A DNA stretch of 8,559 nt from Lachnospiraceae bacterium (GTDB taxonomy: Bacteria; Bacillota_A; Clostridia; Lachnospirales; Lachnospiraceae), in contig JAGCZE010000031.1 of assembly GCA_017960415.1 (NCBI GenBank), positions 1 to 8,559 of the forward strand, in the 5' to 3' direction. Position numbers and translations under genes: made by a program. Below are positions 6,368-8,559 of the stretch, one piece after another. Every line of letters starts with the position of its first letter. Within the stretch, counting starts at the first letter, position 1. The notes under the pieces are model-generated. The model was given only the letters and a program-made list of their open reading frames with translations, was not told the DNA's origin and did not search any database.

Positions 6368-7426
6368 ATGAAACGTTTGAACAGGACAGCATTCCTTGTA
6401 TTGTCATTATTTACCGTTCTTCTGCTGGCAGGATGCCAGAAAAAGGATGTTGTAAAAGGCGGGGAAGGGACCAATTTCCCTTATACCTGGCAGGAGAGAA
6501 ATAACGGCACGATCATAGTGACTCTCGACGGCGGTTATGCCCCGGATTATACCTGGACAGTCACAAACTCAGACGGAAACGTCGCCTCGGTTGAGACTAA
6601 AAAGGCCGAAAAGGACGGTAAAGTAACTTATCTGATCGAACCGCAGGTCCAGGGAGAGACAAACATCACCTTTTCAAGGATCAGAGAACTGACGGCAGCT
6701 GAACCGACGCCGGACACAAGCTCTGAGGAAATTGTTTTCGATGATGACGGAGGTAAGCGTCCCCTGGCAAACAGCACGGATGACCGTGACAATACAGCCG
6801 AGCCGGATATCGATCCGATCGAAGTAGAGCGTGTTTCGGGGGAAACCTCGGCAGCTACCGACGATGAGGTAAAACAGACGGAAAACACTGTTACGGAAAA
6901 TGCAGATGAAGCATATGACGCATACCGGGAGCGCCTGTGTCCCAAGGATATCGTAAGTGAGATATCTATGGCGATCGCAGTGGTTCCGTCCGATAAAAAG
7001 GGAAAGCTGACAGCTTTGGTATCCGCCGATTACGGCGAGGAATATGCCGGCCTGACCAGGAGCACCGACAGAGCCTTTGATTACAAGCTCTGGTGCGATG
7101 ACAGGGGTGTTCTGATGGTAAGACTGCCCTTTGATACCGAATCGTGGGAGAATTCGTGGACAGGTGAGTATGATCCTCCGGTCAATCCCGAAATTCTGAA
7201 GGGAACCATAGTCCTGGAACCGGAATTCACCGATGGCAGGTATGAAATAGTGTCGATTCGCCGTATCGATGCGATAGACGGTGACGAATGCTTCGAAATA
7301 CAGGGCCTGGGCCCCGGAAGAGCAACGGTTTCGTTTGCTTCACCCGTAAAGAACAAAAAATTAATTCTTGATATAAGAATTGCCGAGGACGGCTGGATCA
7401 GCCTGATCTCATACAGAGCTGAGTAA
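6368..7426 (+). CDS. Lipoprotein with Ig/chagasin-like beta modules
   Basis: The 352-residue product starts with a type II signal peptide: K2/R3/R6, a hydrophobic stretch 8-20, and the lipobox L20-A21-G22-C23. Cleavage and lipidation at Cys23 would tether it to the outer face of the membrane. Residues about 36-106 form a beta-rich unit (GTIIVTL, YTWTVTN, VTYLIEPQVQGETNITFSR). A polar, acidic, Thr/Pro-containing linker follows (about 108-185). A second beta-rich region (about 195-345) ends with ECFEIQGLGPGRATVSF and KKLILDIRI. The shared pattern I-x-x-x-x-x-G-x-[TA]-x-[IV]-[TS]-F suggests related modules. The D-Y-T-W-T-V segment recalls the chagasin-type Ig fold of cysteine-protease inhibitors, but the family's other loops are not clear, so that is only a possibility. 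The start at 6368 keeps the signal peptide intact; 6305 would give a 21-residue extension. Its place after the exoprotein gene suggests an extracytoplasmic partner, but the function is unknown. Confidence 0.87.
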   Translation: MKRLNRTAFLVLSLFTVLLLAGCQKKDVVKGGEGTNFPYTWQERNNGTIIVTLDGGYAPDYTWTVTNSDGNVASVETKKAEKDGKVTYLIEPQVQGETNITFSRIRELTAAEPTPDTSSEEIVFDDDGGKRPLANSTDDRDNTAEPDIDPIEVERVSGETSAATDDEVKQTENTVTENADEAYDAYRERLCPKDIVSEISMAIAVVPSDKKGKLTALVSADYGEEYAGLTRSTDRAFDYKLWCDDRGVLMVRLPFDTESWENSWTGEYDPPVNPEILKGTIVLEPEFTDGRYEIVSIRRIDAIDGDECFEIQGLGPGRATVSFASPVKNKKLILDIRIAEDGWISLISYRAE

Positions 7427-7440
7427 AGATAAACAAGCCT

Positions 7441-7444
7441 GAGG
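7441..7444 (+). promoter_or_regulatory. Ribosome binding site of the lysine-tailed protein gene
   Basis: GAGG, eight bases before the ATG at 7453, inside the 26-base gap after the lipoprotein gene. The short gap with no terminator supports co-transcription. Confidence 0.6.
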
Positions 7445-7452
7445 TTAAAGAG

Positions 7453-8013
7453 ATGAACAAGAAAAAGCATGAGATACGCCAGGCTCTGCTGGGAAATCTT
7501 GAGGCCGAGGATGATGTGCTGGTGGTATCCGACCTGTGGATAGCCAAATACCGGTTCGGTATTGTGGACGGTTTCGACAATGTTTTCCTTCTGGGAGTGC
7601 TTCACCGCACCAGATGGTACAGAATATCCGGTTTTATGGAAAAGGAGCAGATTTACGAACATATCGGAAATGCTCTTCTGCAGATGGGACGACAGCTGTT
7701 TTTGAAAACCGATCCCGAGGCTATGGCTGTTTACTGCAACAGTTATTTCAGTAAGCCGGTAGTTATCGTCTGCCATGTCATGAAATCGGAAATATCGGTC
7801 AGTATCTATGCAGGCCGCGGAGTGAGCGGACTTGCCGCTGTACTCATCGGATTTGCGAAGTTTGAAAAGCTTATTCCCGATGAGTTTGAACGTCTGGACA
7901 GGAAGACAAGCCGCAAAAAGGACAAGGCAGAGAAACAAAAGCAGAAAAAGCTACAAATAGAGTTGAAAAAGAAACAAATTGACGAAGGAAGGGACGAAGA
8001 TGGCGGAACTTGA
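7453..8013 (+). CDS. Cytosolic protein of unknown function with lysine-rich C-terminal helix
   Basis: I do not recognise the family of this 186-residue protein. Residues 1-148 look like a compact alpha/beta domain. Strands are suggested by DVLVVSDLWIAKYRFGIV (21-38), NVFLLGVLHRTRWYRIS (43-59), AMAVYCNSYF (90-99), PVVIVCHVM (102-110) and ISVSIYAG (114-121), with helices at about 64-82 and 123-140. There is no signal peptide or credible membrane segment. From residue 148 a charged helix dominated by Lys and Gln (RKTSRKKDKAEKQKQKKLQ...KKKQ) ends in an acidic stub, DEGRDEDGGT. The tail could bind an acidic partner, nucleic acid or membrane surface; the acidic protein of the same cluster is one candidate (inference). 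The ATG at 7453 follows GAGG, and the 3' end overlaps the next gene by 14 bases in another frame, which suggests translational coupling. Confidence 0.8.
   Translation: MNKKKHEIRQALLGNLEAEDDVLVVSDLWIAKYRFGIVDGFDNVFLLGVLHRTRWYRISGFMEKEQIYEHIGNALLQMGRQLFLKTDPEAMAVYCNSYFSKPVVIVCHVMKSEISVSIYAGRGVSGLAAVLIGFAKFEKLIPDEFERLDRKTSRKKDKAEKQKQKKLQIELKKKQIDEGRDEDGGT
7985..7993 (+). promoter_or_regulatory. Ribosome binding site of the last gene, inside the upstream coding sequence
   Basis: AAGGAAGGG within the last codons of the preceding gene, six bases before the ATG at 8000. It supports that start and the 14-base overlap. Confidence 0.65.
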
Positions 8014-8559
8014 TTTTGACAAGCTGTACAAAGATGCTAAAAGGACACAGGATATGCTTGAGGAAGAGAGTCTGTGGTTCGGCAGGGGCAGCAGCGAATA
8101 CAAGAATGTAAAGGAACAGATGGCACAGGATATGGCGATCTGGGATAATCTTGCCCAAAGGAAAAAAGAAGATACCAATTACCAGATATCTGCTTATGAG
8201 CTTCAGATGATCAACAGGCTCCTTGTCAATCAGGACGAGATGATAGACACCTATCTGGAAAATAAAGAAGAGGAAAAAAAGAATCTCGAAGCGAAGGGCA
8301 AGGATCTGTCCAAAACGTCCGAGGACCGCATTACGGCCATGAAAAGAGCGAAGACGACCATCAATACGCAGATGTCAACAATCGATGATGCAATGAAGGA
8401 CCTGCTGAACGATGGGCCGGCTCCTTCCACAGCGGATATCAAAAAAGAAACCGAAAGCATCCATAAGGAACTTGATGACGCCGACAAGGGCGTCTGGTTC
8501 GGAAGCGGCAGGTACAATCTGGCAAAGCAGCAGTTTCAGGGGATCGAAACCGATTGGAA
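8000..8559 (+). CDS. Helical protein with duplicated W-F-G-x-G motif (3' end outside window)
   Basis: The frame opens at ATG 8000 and stays open to the right edge, giving 186 visible residues. The sequence is charged and strongly helical, with likely coiled coil at about 60-135. No signal peptide or membrane segment is visible, so it is probably cytoplasmic or exported by a leaderless route. It contains two copies of one motif: W26-F-G-x-G, Y34, K38, Q40, W48, and W166-F-G-x-G, Y172, K176, Q178, W186. Y-to-K, Y-to-Q and Y-to-W spacings are identical, while the W-to-Y loop is two residues shorter in copy 2. Each copy follows an acidic helix end (MLEEESL, LDDADKGV). A W-x-G turn between helices recalls WXG100-type hairpins, and in copy 1 the aromatic sits eight residues after the Trp as in EsxA. 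Copy 2 does not match that spacing, and no YxxxD/E export motif is visible. I do not assign a family. It overlaps the preceding gene by 14 bases. Confidence 0.85.
   Translation, partial: MAELDFDKLYKDAKRTQDMLEEESLWFGRGSSEYKNVKEQMAQDMAIWDNLAQRKKEDTNYQISAYELQMINRLLVNQDEMIDTYLENKEEEKKNLEAKGKDLSKTSEDRITAMKRAKTTINTQMSTIDDAMKDLLNDGPAPSTADIKKETESIHKELDDADKGVWFGSGRYNLAKQQFQGIETDW

Noticed and set aside
5668..6474. Long minus-strand frame rich in Arg, Cys and Leu
   Set aside because: It lies opposite the Pro/Thr/Glu repeats and the lipoprotein signal peptide. Its composition comes from CCN/GAR codons read backwards, and it overlaps two well-supported + genes.
7081..7938. 285-codon minus-strand frame across the lipoprotein and lysine-tailed genes
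   Set aside because: It spans two supported + genes and their junction, so it is most easily explained by chance in a long open antisense frame.
8000..8559. Calling the last gene a WXG100/type VII substrate
   Set aside because: Only copy 1 fits the W-x-G plus aromatic spacing. The preceding helix is short, no YxxxD/E motif is visible, and no type VII genes are in the window. It is kept only as a hypothesis.

Overview
The window looks like a piece of a Gram-positive Clostridia chromosome, most likely Lachnospiraceae. This is inferred from good AGGAG-type ribosome binding sites, moderate GC, frequent AGA/AGG and ATA codons, a PTPEP-type tail on a secreted protein, a lipobox lipoprotein and a SpoIIAA-like STAS protein. 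No gene here allows a firm species call. All six genes lie on the + strand with short gaps or overlaps, so the stretch reads as one operon or two adjoining ones. I see no rRNA, tRNA, CRISPR array, insertion sequence or convincing intrinsic terminator.

Layout: (1) 1-870, the 3' part of a very acidic, probably disordered protein, open at the left edge, with a perfect 9-bp tandem repeat at its visible start. (2) 890-1201, a stand-alone STAS anti-anti-sigma protein. (3) 1264-6252, a 1662-residue exported protein. It has an N-terminal hydrophobic export signal, about seven divergent copies of a beta-rich module resembling PLAT/LH2, and a Pro/Thr/Glu tail. (4) 6368-7426, a lipoprotein with beta-rich modules. 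(5) 7453-8013, a cytosolic protein of unknown function with a lysine-rich tail. (6) 8000 to the right edge, a helical protein with two copies of a W-F-G-x-G...Y...W motif, overlapping gene 5 by 14 bases.

Working picture (inference): a cluster that makes an envelope-associated assembly. Genes 3 and 4 act outside the membrane, as a large modular exoprotein and a lipid-anchored partner. Genes 1, 2, 5 and 6 act in the cytoplasm, with the STAS protein as a possible phosphorylation-controlled switch. No kinase or phosphatase partner lies in the window. I do not recognise the cluster as a named system. The most promising points are the repeat architecture of the giant exoprotein and the duplicated W-F-G motif of the last gene.
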